Part shown: positions 10,975-21,789 of the stretch, piece after piece
How positions within the stretch are numbered: the stretch's first letter is position 1
Layout: each line of letters starts with the position of its first letter
Assembly (NCBI GenBank): GCA_954871525.1
Contig: OX940865.1
Location: forward strand, 7,998,001 to 8,062,000
Origin: Parietaria judaica
Lineage: Eukaryota > Streptophyta > Magnoliopsida > Rosales > Urticaceae
Direction: 5' to 3'
DNA length: 64,000 nt
Made by a program: the position numbers and the translations under genes
The notes under the pieces: model-generated
Seen by the model: only the letters and a program-made list of their open reading frames with translations
What the model was told of the DNA's origin: nothing
Database searches by the model: none

Positions 10975-13318
10975 TTACCTGCCCCTGAGAGCTGCAAACT
11001 GGGCGGCCAGATCGTCGTAATTGGGCAACTTAGGGTGCACGTGTCGAGCCTCGTCCGTCCGGTCCTGAAAGGTCGCCGCACGTGCGAACACCTTAGGGCC
11101 TGATGGCCCTGCGTTTTCCCGCGGCAGTGAAACCGATCGAGCAGGTTCACCTGCTTCACGATCAGCGTGTTTTTTGGTCTTTCGTTTCGACTTCTCTGGC
11201 TCGTACGCAGACGGCTTTTTGCTGTAGTGTATCAGCAGCTTGTCGATGATCTTCTCCTCATCGTCCCTCTGATGATGCTCGTCGTCAAACAGCACCTGAA
11301 GTCCCTTTCTGGGATCCTCCCTTCTCTTGCTCCTCGACTTTCTCGGCAAAGGTGTTGCTGCTTCTTCAAATTCGGGAGCCTCAAGGTGAAACGAGCGCGA
11401 TCTCGAGTGTCTCCTCCGGCTAGATCTTGGCTTCGGAATAGGGTTTACTGAAGCATCGTCGTGATGTATACGATGCCTTTCAATTGGATTGTCAGGCAAA
11501 ACATCCTTTGGAAGGACACTGTTTTTATCGAGACCAACATCGGAGGATCGAGCATCGGGTTTTTGAACTCTTTCCTTGTCATAACGCTTCACATAAGGAG
11601 GGGGGATCATCATGTTCTTGTACGACTTCAGCTTGTGCGCAGCTTCATCCTTGCTTGAGGAATTAGTGGCAATTTGTTCACGGTGGTGGTTATCGTCAGC
11701 GAGTTTTTCTTTACCATTGCTCTTAGCATGTAACGTGGCTATATCTGGCTTTGCTTGAAGATCTGCATCACGGGTATATATTTTCGGGACGTCATTCTCC
11801 CTACCATAGGACAACTTTGGTCCAGCTTCTGCAGGGTCTGATACTCTCCTCTGGATAGCATCTGTTTGAGCATTAAACGCTGCCGGAGTGTGTCTGTCAG
11901 GAACAAATTCTGGCCTTCCTCGAAGAGAATTGTCACGGCTATCCTTTTTCACTGTAGTTTCTTCACGATTGCTGATTGGTTTGTTATGCCTGTTAACGGA
12001 CAAGCCATGCCTAGTCTGAACATCACCTGGTTTTGAGAAAGAGATGTCTTTTTCAATCCTTGATTTGCCATGTCCGTCGTTATGCTCGTACCTCTCTTTG
12101 AACACCAAACCATGGGTTTCTCCTTTGAGAACATTGTCTTTCGCATGGGATGGTTTACTTCGGTCATCATCAAGATGGAAAACTCGAGGAGCTTTCGGAG
12201 GCTCCTGCAAATCGCATAGAATGAGGGAGCGCTCATTTGGGTATAATTATACTGTCAGTAAACCCAAAAATCAGAATATATGGAAGAGTACCTGCGGAGG
12301 CAGAGAAGGTCGGTTCATCCTTTTTTCAAAAGCTCTAGAATCCCACTTTATCGAAAACTCAAGAGCTATATCTCTCATGAGCCTAACTTTGTTCTCCAGT
12401 GTGGATGCCTTTGATGCCAAGTTCTCCTTAAACTAGATACAAAAAGCTAAGTCGGTACATTTTTCGATTTACAGATAGGAAGTGCAATCGTCTTCGAGCG
12501 AGTGAAATATTATTACCTCTTCATCTTCGAAAAGGGAAAGCGACTCCCCGAATCTCTCGAAGAACATTTGCCTGAGGTCGCGTAGCTCCGGTAAATCAGA
12601 AAATCTTGCTGCAGCGAACATCAGCGACGCCACAGCTGTTCTACATTCCTCGGGGCATTCCCTATAAACAGCAACAACATTCATAAACAAGCTTCTCCCC
12701 ACAGCAAGAACACTCCAAAGTCCTATAACAGGCCGAACAACGAGACGTACCTCTGTTTCTGCATAGCCGAAAGATGCTTCAACACCACGTCGCAGCATCG
12801 CTCCACGAAATCGTAGCAGGACGAGAGAATCACCTCAAGCAGCAGCCCCTCAGCCTGAATCACCACAAAGAGATGGCACTCTCGTTTTCAGTTCATTCTC
12901 AAATCCATAAGCCAGAAATCAAGCGTGATTATCAATAAGCAAGAGATTCACATGCAACATTTTCATTCATGAGCTTTCTCAGCATCCAAACAGAAACCGG
13001 AAAATCAAAATTCGCACAAAATTCGAACAAAATTCATCGGAATCAAAGATCGGCCAAACAAGCGAATCAAAACACAAGGCAAAACGACAAAAAAAAAAAA
13101 AAACAGAACCAGAGAGCAAAACAACGAACATACTCTTCCGTAAGCGTTAATATCGAGGCCGTTTGAGAGAAGATCAGCAAGGTCTTTCCTGAGGAACCTC
13201 TGCGATGCGTTCCTCTTCCTTCGAATCACATCGATCCGTGTCTTCGTCAGCTTAATCAGTGATTTGCTGCCGAATTCAACGACAAAAACAACAAAAACAA
13301 ATCATATATACATATATG

Positions 13319-13350
<32 letters not shown>

Positions 13351-13433
13351 TACACGAACTCAAACACAAACAGAGATCGAATCGCGAACCATTTCGAAGA
13401 AAAACCTCCATGGCCGAGAAGTCCTCCCAACAT
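10975..13433 (-). CDS. IST1-like protein (ESCRT-III regulator), 6 exons, 598 aa
   Basis: IST1 family members bind ESCRT-III and the Vps4/SKD1-LIP5 machinery during multivesicular-body sorting. Exons on the - strand by eye: 13433-13390, 13266-13134, 12854-12751, 12661-12517, 12432-12292, 12204-10975, all GT-AG and in frame, giving 598 aa. The protein starts MLGGLLGHGGFSSKCKSL. The IST1 domain covers about residues 10-185: RIDVIRRKRNASQRFLRKD, LLSNGLDINAYGRAEGLLLE, FAAARFSDLPELRDLR and WDSRAFEKRM. The last exon encodes about 400 polar, probably disordered residues with SR/RS-rich basic patches, so this is a long plant-type IST1-like protein. The C-terminus LPNYDDLAAQFAALRGR resembles an MIT-interacting (MIM1) helix, with Gln where Arg is usual. 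A GAA-repeat lies in the leader at about 13520-13545. Confidence 0.93.
13310..13356. repeat. TACACA hexanucleotide microsatellite in IST1-like intron 1
   Basis: A run of ACATAC/TACACA units lies in the first intron (13389-13267, - strand) of the IST1-like gene. It is a likely length-variable marker. Confidence 0.85.
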
Positions 13434-15719
13434 CTTCGATGACTCTTCGATTCACGAGACTCAGAATGCAGAGCCAGCCATTACGAGATTCCCATACGCA
13501 ATGCCAAAACCATTGAAGCTTCAAGAAGAAGAAGAAGAAGAAGAAGGAGAACTTCGCCAAACTCGACCACTAAACTGAGAGAGAAAGCGAGAAGACTATC
13601 CCCTGACGATTATGCCCTCCGCGAGACGAGTTTGGCCTGCGACACAGGCCAGCATATTTAAACGTTGGCGAGGGTATTACTGGAAATACCGGGAATTAGT
13701 TTGATTAGATCTGAGCCGTTGGATGGGTCTACTGTTAAGTCAAAAGGTGGGTGAAGTGAGTTCGGAGGAGTTGATAGAATGCGCTGAGCTGGATCGCGTA
13801 TTTATTGTTTTTTTTTAATTATTAATAATAAATGGTTTCGTTTATTTATTTAATTGTGGAATAATAAATTGTGGATTAAATGGAATTAAATGGATTTGGT
13901 TTTTGCTTCGAAATTAGACAAAGTGGATTAGGACACAGAACTGTTTTTTGTTGTTAGTTTGGCAACTGACAAATGTAACTGTATTTACCAGAAATATTTG
14001 ACTGCTCATATATAAACATTATATTTATATATAATAATACACTATACCTGACCTGGCTAGTTGAAATGTTGAATTACTCATAAATTTGATATATATATAT
14101 ATATACCTAAATATGATTTTACCGAATCAATGGTGGAATAAAAAACTTACATGCAAGAGAGCTACATTTGAATTTTTGTTAAAAATTAACATGAGGTTAT
14201 ATGTACATTTTAGTGAAAATAAAAGGAGATTAAACTAAAAAAATACATATTTATACTAAAATTGAAATTAGGTTGTAATAATTAAAAAATTGAACTCATA
14301 CCCTCATTGTTACTTACTACAAACAAGTTTAGCCATTGCTATAGAAGAATTTGTTTGGGACCTTAAACTCTTATCTTCGTTTCGATTTTTGACCTTATTG
14401 GATCTTGTTTGTAGTTGAAAAATGTCTTACGGAACGTTTTCTTTATCAATATTATTTTTAATAAAAGAAATTATAGATAAAAATGTTTTATTGCTCATGA
14501 ATTAATAAACTTATTAAGTTGAATAACGAGTTAAAATTAATTATATGAATTATTTAGTTAATATAATAAAAATGTATAAAAAAATATTTAACAAAACATC
14601 GATTTAAATGAATCTTCGATATCGATTATTATAATTAAAACATAACACCAAAAATCTAATGGGCCTCATTAGACCGGAGATCTTATGAACTCGAAAAATT
14701 CATTAGATTCTTAAGATGTTCGGTAGTAAAATTTCGATGTACCGAGTCGACTAGAATATATAGAATAAATCCTAATATATATTGAGAGCCTCTAACAAAT
14801 TAGGAAAAAAGAATTGCTTGGTTGGTGGATTTCCATTTTCAAGAGGATGGGAAAGCCCCACTGAGCGTGTTTGGTTTTTTCTTTCCAATATTCCATGAAT
14901 TTAATATATATTAATTATTTGTATTTTGTATGACTCAAGCATGGTCGCTGAGCTTGATAATAAATCATTTTATTACGATCATTTTCGTTTTCAGTCATTA
15001 AAATGTCAACGAGCAGAGTCAGATAAGGTCAATATCGACGAAAGTCCACGTAGGCAAAAGACGAGAGAAACTCTTTCACGTTTCTCCAGAGAGTAAAGAA
15101 ACTCTTTAAAAAAATAAAAAAATAAAAAACCATTTTTGGAGCTTATTCTAAATCAATTTCTCAAAAAAAAAATGCAACTTTATATATTTATGATTTAACA
15201 GAAATGTAAGTTTTTAATATTTTTTAGTGACACATGTCTAAAAAGTCGGAATAAAAATCATTAATGTTATTTTATTTCTCTTTAAAATTTTATTTATTTT
15301 TCTTTCGATTTAATAAAATTCTAGATGTGTTATTAAATTTTGGACATACGTTATTTATATAAAAAAAATTATTATTTTTATAGTACTCACAAAGTTTTAA
15401 CAAGTTGATGAAATTTTAAAAATAAAACTAATATACATTGAAAACTTTAACTATGAAAAAGAAATGTGTATATATATATTTATATATATTTATAACGTTA
15501 TAGAAATTAAAATATTGGATAGTAAGATACTTATGCTGTCATTGAGTCTATATTTATTGTATTAAGCGATCGAAGTACTTACAAATTAGACCTTTTATAT
15601 ATATATAAAAGTAATTATTTGTTAGCATCTAATTGAACCTCTTTTAAAATCCATAATATTTGTAGAAATTCGTAATTCCAAAAGTACGAATTAATGAAAT
15701 TTCACTTTGTATATTCTTA
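13434..15719. other. Promoter of the IST1-like gene and intergenic DNA
   Basis: The first ~200 bases hold the leader and proximal promoter of the - strand gene. The remaining ~2 kb is AT-rich with no convincing coding frame, RNA gene or bounded repeat. Confidence 0.55.
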
Positions 15720-15727
15720 CTCTGACT

Positions 15728-16028
15728 TAGACCTGTGCATGGCGACGTCGCGACCGGTCGCGACGAAATCGCCAAACGTCGATCGCGATGCGTCGTGGTG
15801 GAGAGACTCGCGATGTATCGCGATGGGGAGAGAGAGAGTGAGAGAGAGAGAGAGCGAGAGAGAGACAATCTGTGAGACGGAGAGAGAGAGAGGGAGAGGA
15901 ACGTCGCGATGGAGCTTGGAGTCGCAAACGGTCGCGATTTAGGGCCCCGAATCGCGAAACGTCGTGACTGGCCGGAGAACGCCGCGATGCATCGCGACCG
16001 GAGCTGGCGACGTTTATGTGCAGCTCTA
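15728..16028. mobile_element. TCGCGA-rich hAT-like MITE, copy 2 (301 bp)
   Basis: Begins TAGACCTGTGCATGGCGACG and ends TGTGCAGCTCTA, flanked by perfect 8-bp duplications CTCTGACT (15720-15727 and 16029-16036). Inside are many GTCGCGA and GCGATGCGTCG boxes around a GA/GAGC microsatellite (about 15827-15895), as in copy 1. The perfect duplication suggests a fairly recent insertion. It is non-coding. Confidence 0.9.
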
Positions 16029-16036
16029 CTCTGACT

Positions 16037-17073
16037 CCTAACAAAATAAAGCTGTAACAAATTAACCCTAAAATTAATGTATCTCCTATCTTAGTCCTTA
16101 TAGAACAATCAATTAACCATGAGAGTAAAGAGGCCAATGATGTAAAAAGAAGATGATAGCTAATTGTAACTTTAGAAACAGTATGAAGGTAGATATATCT
16201 GATATCATTATTAAGTTTCATGAAAGAAAAATATGATGTCAGTTATTTATATGAGATTTAATTCAACTAGAGCCACTCTTTATTAACCGGGTTTAATTAT
16301 AAAATTTAATGATACACATATATAGTAATAATTCATTCATTAAGGCGGTGTAATACTTTAATTTTCCTGGCTATATTTTAGTTTCTTAAGAAATAAATTA
16401 ATTTTTTAAAAAAAACGTCAAGTTATAATTGTAATTTGTATTTGATGTTTATCTAGCAAACCATTTTGATTAATAAAATTTGCTTTTTTTTATCCTTTAC
16501 TTTTTTTTGTATATTTTTTTTATCTTAAAAACATTAATATAATCTCTAAATTAAAATTAATAATACTATCTTTTTCAATACTCACTTAATTCTAAATAAA
16601 AAATGATGATATAACAAATTTATTATTTTTAATGTAAAATATAAAATATTTTTTTTATGAATATGGAGGATATTTAAAAATCACATTGCCTTTTGATAAT
16701 GTTAGTGTTTCACACAAAAATTCTCACGCTAAAAGATAAGGCAACACACATGTCAGTGTATGTATAGTCTTCAATAGAAAATAGTTTTCCCAACAATTTT
16801 TTTTAAACCATCTTAGTTTGATTAAGAAGGTAATAAAAAATAATTTATATGTTAAGCACACATTGGATTTAGAAGAAGAAAGGCAAAAAGATTCCTTCTT
16901 CTTGTACTCTACAGTACCACCAATAGCTCGGCTCACACAAGTCTTTAATTTAAGTGATCTAACAAATAAATTTTGATTATTTATTAGTTAGGTATTTGAC
17001 TCATTTGACTTCATTACTAGGGATAAAATAAAATACAATAACTTAATATATTGTTTATTTTGACTATTGAGGT
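16037..17073. other. AT-rich intergenic DNA
   Basis: Very AT-rich with long T and A runs. No gene or bounded repeat was recognised. Confidence 0.55.
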
Positions 17074-17590
17074 CAGGGCCGAACTAATCTATAGGCGAGT
17101 TAGGTGCTCGCTCAAGGTCTCTGTTTAAAATAAAGTTTTTCTTTAGAGTAGTCTATTAATATGTATATATAATTAAAACATTGATTGCAAAATGTTACAT
17201 AGTGCAATAACAAATCGCCAAATGTTAAAGACTTGAGGCTAAGTCAAAATTTTACGGTTATAATAAATCATTGCATACTCCTAGCAATAACGCTAGAAAA
17301 AATGAGCTACATTAGTTCATATATTACGGCATAACTTCTACAATATCATACAACTACTAACGGTTATAAAGTTAGTGATGAAATAATGTCTTGCATCTTA
17401 CAATTAAAACGTTGATGGATTATTGATTAACACGTTAATTGTAAAATGTAGTTTATTGAGGTTATTGGGTCTTTGTCTTTGTATAGCTTTGGCAATATCG
17501 TGTAAAACCTGCAATACCGTATTGTAGCCCCCGAAAAATGCTTCATATTAATGATTCAGCCAAGGCCCCAAAAGAGTTGAGCCGACCCTG
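17074..17590. mobile_element. Putative terminal-inverted-repeat element with CAGGG(C/T)CG ends
   Basis: Starts CAGGGCCGAACTAATCTATA and ends GTTGAGCCGACCCTG, whose complement is CAGGGTCGGCTCAAC. Ends of this type occur in plant hAT and CACTA elements. No clean target duplication is visible (ATTGAGGT versus CTTACGGT, 5 of 8 positions agree). A second left end (CAGGGTTGGCCCAA) starts at 18145 and shares AATCTATA(A/G)GCGAGTT. No transposase was found inside. Confidence 0.5.
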
Positions 17591-17675
17591 CTTACGGTTA
17601 GTAAATGATATGAGAATATATGGAAATTGTTTATTGCTTGGATTCTATGTAATTATGTATATATATTTTGTAGCA

Positions 17676-18059
17676 CCAAGAAGGTACGAGGCTACAGCCT
17701 GCAGGGTAGTTGAGAGAGGTGATTGGAGTTATGGCAATTAAAGATCTTCATGCAAAGCCTTCCGAATAAGAGTTCATGCTCGGATTGAGAAGCTGAATCT
17801 TTTATGCAACGTCATTAACAAAGTTCAAGCCGGAGATGTGCGTAAGGCTCTTATTTTTTATATATATTATATCGTTTTGATACGTATTATGATTTTCGTT
17901 ATTGGTCTCAGGTGATGGAAAGTCCATGTGACGCGGCTTTAATCCCCGACAACGCAGCACTATCTGCGTTACAGTCTTTTGAAAATATGAGGAACTTTCT
18001 CATGGCGGTGGCAAGAGATTGGGACTCCTAATTTCAAGGCATCAGAATTAGAACAAGTA
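17676..18059 (+). pseudogene. Kinesin-14 calponin-homology domain fragment, copy 1
   Basis: Translations resemble the calponin-homology (CH) domain of plant kinesin-14 motors: RRYEAT at about 17680, KPSE, a stop codon, EFMLGLRS, a second stop codon, a frame change, then NVINKVQAGDV. After an intron-like gap comes a second exon with VMESPCDAALIPDNAALSAL and SFENMRNFLMAVA (17912-18020). Introns are kept, so this is a duplicated genomic fragment and not a processed copy. It lacks the motor domain. Confidence 0.75.
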
Positions 18060-18144
18060 TGTTATGTTCGTTCTATATATGGTGTACCACATTTTTATCT
18101 ATAAAAACTATACAACTAAATCTTGATAATATATGAATTTATAA

Positions 18145-18240
18145 CAGGGTTGGCCCAATCTATAAGCGAGTTGGGCAGCCGTCCAAGGCCTCTGTTTAAA
18201 ATAAGACCCTCTTTAGAGTAGTTTATTTAAAATTATATAT
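18145..18240 (+). mobile_element. Second left end of the CAGGG(C/T)CG element
   Basis: CAGGGTTGGCCCAA followed by AATCTATAAGCGAGTT and CTCTGTTTAAAATA repeats the first ~90 bp of the element at 17074. No matching right end was seen before the next kinesin-14 fragment, so the copy appears truncated. Confidence 0.45.
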
Positions 18241-20226
18241 AATCAAATCATTTATTGTTTTGACTACACAAGCTCTTTTGAAATTGAATTGACTTCGTTG
18301 TTGTGCAGTCTTAAGACGGTACGAAGCGGCGAGATAGTTAAGAAAGACAGTAAGTGTGGTTGCGGGTAAGGATTTGCCGGCCGAGCCATCCGAAGAAGTT
18401 TTCATGCTCGGATTACGAAGCAAAATCGTTATGTGCAATGTTCTTAACAAGGATCATCCGACAGTTGTGCCAAAGGTGACCACTCGAACTCGTGATCTAT
18501 CGATCTGTTGATAGCTCAAATGGGGATTATCTCTCATGAATTTTCTCTTTTAGATAGTTGGAGGCCTATCAGACTCTGTGATTATTCCTGACGGAGCTAT
18601 TCAGTCTTCGTCATGTTGGACATATGTGTCCTTAATAAAGATATTTTATCCATTTGTAAAAGATTATGACAAGTCATTGAATAAAGATTATGCTTATTAT
18701 GATAATCTTATTATAGTTTCTGGTAGAGTAAAATAGAATTTTTGATTCCTTAGTTCATGAAGGATGCAATTATATTATTATTATGACAACAGAGTCAATG
18801 TGAGGAAGAATTAATAATCATAATAAATGAACTTAAAATTTCTGTGCCTGATCAACTGGGTGGGAGCCCATTAATCGTATAAGGTCATTAATGTGACTAA
18901 GTGATAATCCTATTCTGGATTTTGTGTGTGTCACACTCACTAGAAGTGCATTAAGTATTAAGTGTCTTCATACTGGACTGGACCTGACTTAAACTCCAGA
19001 AGTTATCATATAAGACCGTCACTGATAACTTGGAGTTGAGTCACTAGTAGATAATCAAATGGATATTCGATCTAAGTCCTGAGTGATCTTGAGTCCAAGT
19101 TGCTGGCTTGATTGTTCTTTGATTTAACCGTTAAGGAACACGAAATATTACCGCTGTTCCCAACACTATTATTTTGGGAACATGATAGTCAGCAGTAAGG
19201 GTAGCTTGGTCATAGACATGGGCATCACACAGCTCTCTTCAGAGTGATGATGATTCCCTTGATTGTCGGTGGTGAGAAGTGAGAGGTACCCGTGCGCAAC
19301 TTATGAATCGAAACCATAAGTGGGCAGCTCATAATATTACTGACTGAGTCAAGGATGAAAATGCAATGAGGGGCATAACGGTAGAAAACGCCTGCTCGTG
19401 TGTGGATCATCAAGTGAAAGATCAATAACCCGAATTTGATTGTATCAATGGACACCCTGCTGTTATAAAGGGAATAATATATACCATATCACTAAAGAGT
19501 GCAGCCTCGGGTCTATAGTGGAATCACTTCGAGGTTTGACGAACAACTAGCAGTTCGTTGGAGCTTAAGTGATACTGGTCCATGGTCCCCAGGATAGCTC
19601 CGTAACGGATGATACGTACGTGATTAAAATACATTCTGGATAATGTTTAATCATTTGGCTTGACTTATAAAACTGAAAAAGTCTGTGGCAGACATCAGAT
19701 AGTTTTATCATTAGCGTGGCAAAAGTACCATATTTTGGTACACGAAATTAACTGATAAAAGAAAGTTAGAATTTAGATTTTATATCAGCACCATGTTGTT
19801 GGAAATTAAATTTTAAGCAACTTTGTTTTTTGAACCAAGTCATTTCGACTTACGGTTAGTGATTTATAGATTTTCTAAAGTTTGTGATCGGTTCGATAAA
19901 CTTTGAAATTAAATCACATGTCACGAATTTAAATGATGGTGTGGCACCATGACATTTTAATGTGTGATATTGAGATCAGGAAATATTAAGATAATTTAAT
20001 TATTTGGATTTAATTATTAATATCTTATTAATAATTAATTAATAATTAATAGATTTATATTAATAAATAAAAATATATATTTATATATATTCATATGTGT
20101 AAATTCGAATTAGGGTTTGATATATGAAACCCTAGCTAAATTCTAATGGTATGATTTGGTATTTCTATATTTGCGGCATAAGTACCAAATGTTTTGGTAT
20201 TTTAGCAAATCCCTAAAATCAATATT

Positions 20227-20716
20227 ATCCATTGGATCGGTTATGATTTAATATCAACCGTTGGATTAGGATATTGATAAATTCGAAATTAATAACTTGG
20301 TGACCAAGTTTCATTTTTTGAATTTGGTTAATTAATTATATCCGTTACATCGGTCTAAGATTTAATCTTTACCGTCGGATTGAAATTTAATTAATTATAT
20401 ATATTCATATATATATATATATTCGAATTATAGTTTATGGATAAATTCGAAATTGTTTTTTTTTTATAAATATTTTTATATTTGATTTTATCCTAAATTA
20501 ATTTGATCCATTAGATCGGTTTAAAGATTTATCTCAACCGTTGGATCTAGATAATGATAATTCAAATTTTATCATAAATATATATGATAATTCGAATTTT
20601 ATTAAGATAAGAAGATAAGATTGGATTTTTGATTTATCCAAATCTTTCTTATTTAATTAAATCCCTAATTAATTATATCCATTGGATTTAGATGAGATTA
20701 AATCTGGACCATTGGA
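20227..20716 (+). repeat. Four degenerate palindromic repeats in the LTR promoter region
   Basis: Units near 20227, 20338, 20506 and 20677 each pair an ATCCATTGGATCGG-like half with an ACCGTTGGAT-like half 25-30 bp later. They lie 80-570 bp upstream of the LTR TATA box, where enhancers of plant LTRs sit. CCGTTG resembles a MYB-type core; that reading is inference. Confidence 0.6.
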
Positions 20717-20796
20717 TTAAGATAATTAATTATATTTAATTAATAGAATTCAAAAATTAGGGAAGGAAATTCTCCAATTCGGTTACGGTTTGAGCC

Positions 20797-20804
20797 TATA
20801 AATA
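20797..20804 (+). promoter_or_regulatory. TATA box of the solo LTR
   Basis: TATAAATA within CTATAAATAGGAGGCTCATT. The words TATAAATAGGAGGCTCAT recur exactly at 63958, in LTR-like DNA at the right edge of the window. Confidence 0.7.
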
Positions 20805-21789
20805 GGAGGCTCATTCTACACATTTTTCACACCTTTCCCCCGGAAAAAATTCGAACTCTCTCTCTTCCTCAGGGTCTGCGAATTTTGTCTCTGATCTTTT
20901 TTTTTATGGTTCGGCTTAGAAGACTATTTTCTCCGGAAGCTTAAAAAGAACCATCAGTTAAAATTTTGCGACGGAGTCCTGCCGGCGAAGCCCACGCTTC
21001 GGTACGAGGATTCCAGGAGAATATCCCGGAAGATCACGGGAGTTTCCCTCAGCACCGGCGGAGCCCTGCCTGATTCAGAACGCGCAGCCGGAAGTCGTCA
21101 TAAGAGGTACAGCCTTATGCATTGGGTTAATATATGCAACCATTTATTGCTTTCTATTTATTTCCTATTATGACTAGTTTATTAATAATGATTTATGAAT
21201 ATTAAATTACATAATATTTATCAGATCTTGGGATATGGACATTATCCGATATCCGGACCGTTGTACGGATAACAAGTTTTCCGCTTTAAAATAATTTTTT
21301 AAATGTTACCCGGACGGTTCGGATGTATAACTCGTGATAATTTACATGGAATCCGAGACGTGATTCCCAACACGTCATTACGTAGCTTTTTTAATATCGT
21401 GTAGCACCTGTAATATCGTATTGCATGTATGGTGATAATATTAACCATTCGGTTCACTACGACTTATCTTTTGCGTTTTCAATTTGTTTTTTGGATTTTT
21501 TTTTTTTGAATCTTATTATGGTTATAATCGGATTGTTGAATGTGATGGATTGTAAATTAAGAGGAATTTAGGTTTTGGGGATTTATGGTTTAGCATTCTC
21601 TTATAATGCTCGGTTATTCGAATACGAATTTGGAATGAAACGTTTCGACGACTATTGTTTTGACTACACAATCTCTTTTGAAATCGAATTGACTTCATTG
21701 TTGTGCAACCTTAAGACGGTAAGAAGCGACGAGATGGTTACGAAAAACGATCAGCGTGGTTGCGGGTAAGAATTCGCTGACCTCAAAAA

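Larger units (their letters stand above)
18614..21372 (+). mobile_element. Solo LTR, 2,759 bp
   Basis: Begins TGTTGGACATATG and ends GATTCCCAACA (inverted TGTTGG/CCAACA ends), bounded by a perfect 5-bp duplication CGTCA at 18609-18613 and 21373-21377. No primer-binding site, gag or pol follows and no second LTR is present, so it is a solo LTR left by recombination. A promoter-like TATA box at 20797 and a GC-richer R-U5-like stretch at about 20870-21115 support the + orientation. The superfamily (Ty1/copia or Ty3/gypsy) cannot be told without internal genes. Confidence 0.93.
18245..21465 (+). pseudogene. Kinesin-14 calponin-homology fragment, copy 2, split by a solo LTR
   Basis: An acceptor-like TTGTTGTGCAG precedes a degenerate RRYEAA region (about 18312). 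A readable exon follows: LPAEPSEEVFMLGLRSKIVM and CNVLNKDHPTVVPK up to a donor near 18475. The next exon (SDSVIIPDGAI) is broken by the solo LTR at 18614 and resumes at 21378 (TTACGTAGC...). The same uninterrupted sequence is found in copies 3 and 4. No motor domain is present. Confidence 0.8.

Noticed and set aside
15644..16221. Open frames of 82-164 codons on both strands
   Set aside because: Same cause: repeat-derived frames over MITE copy 2.
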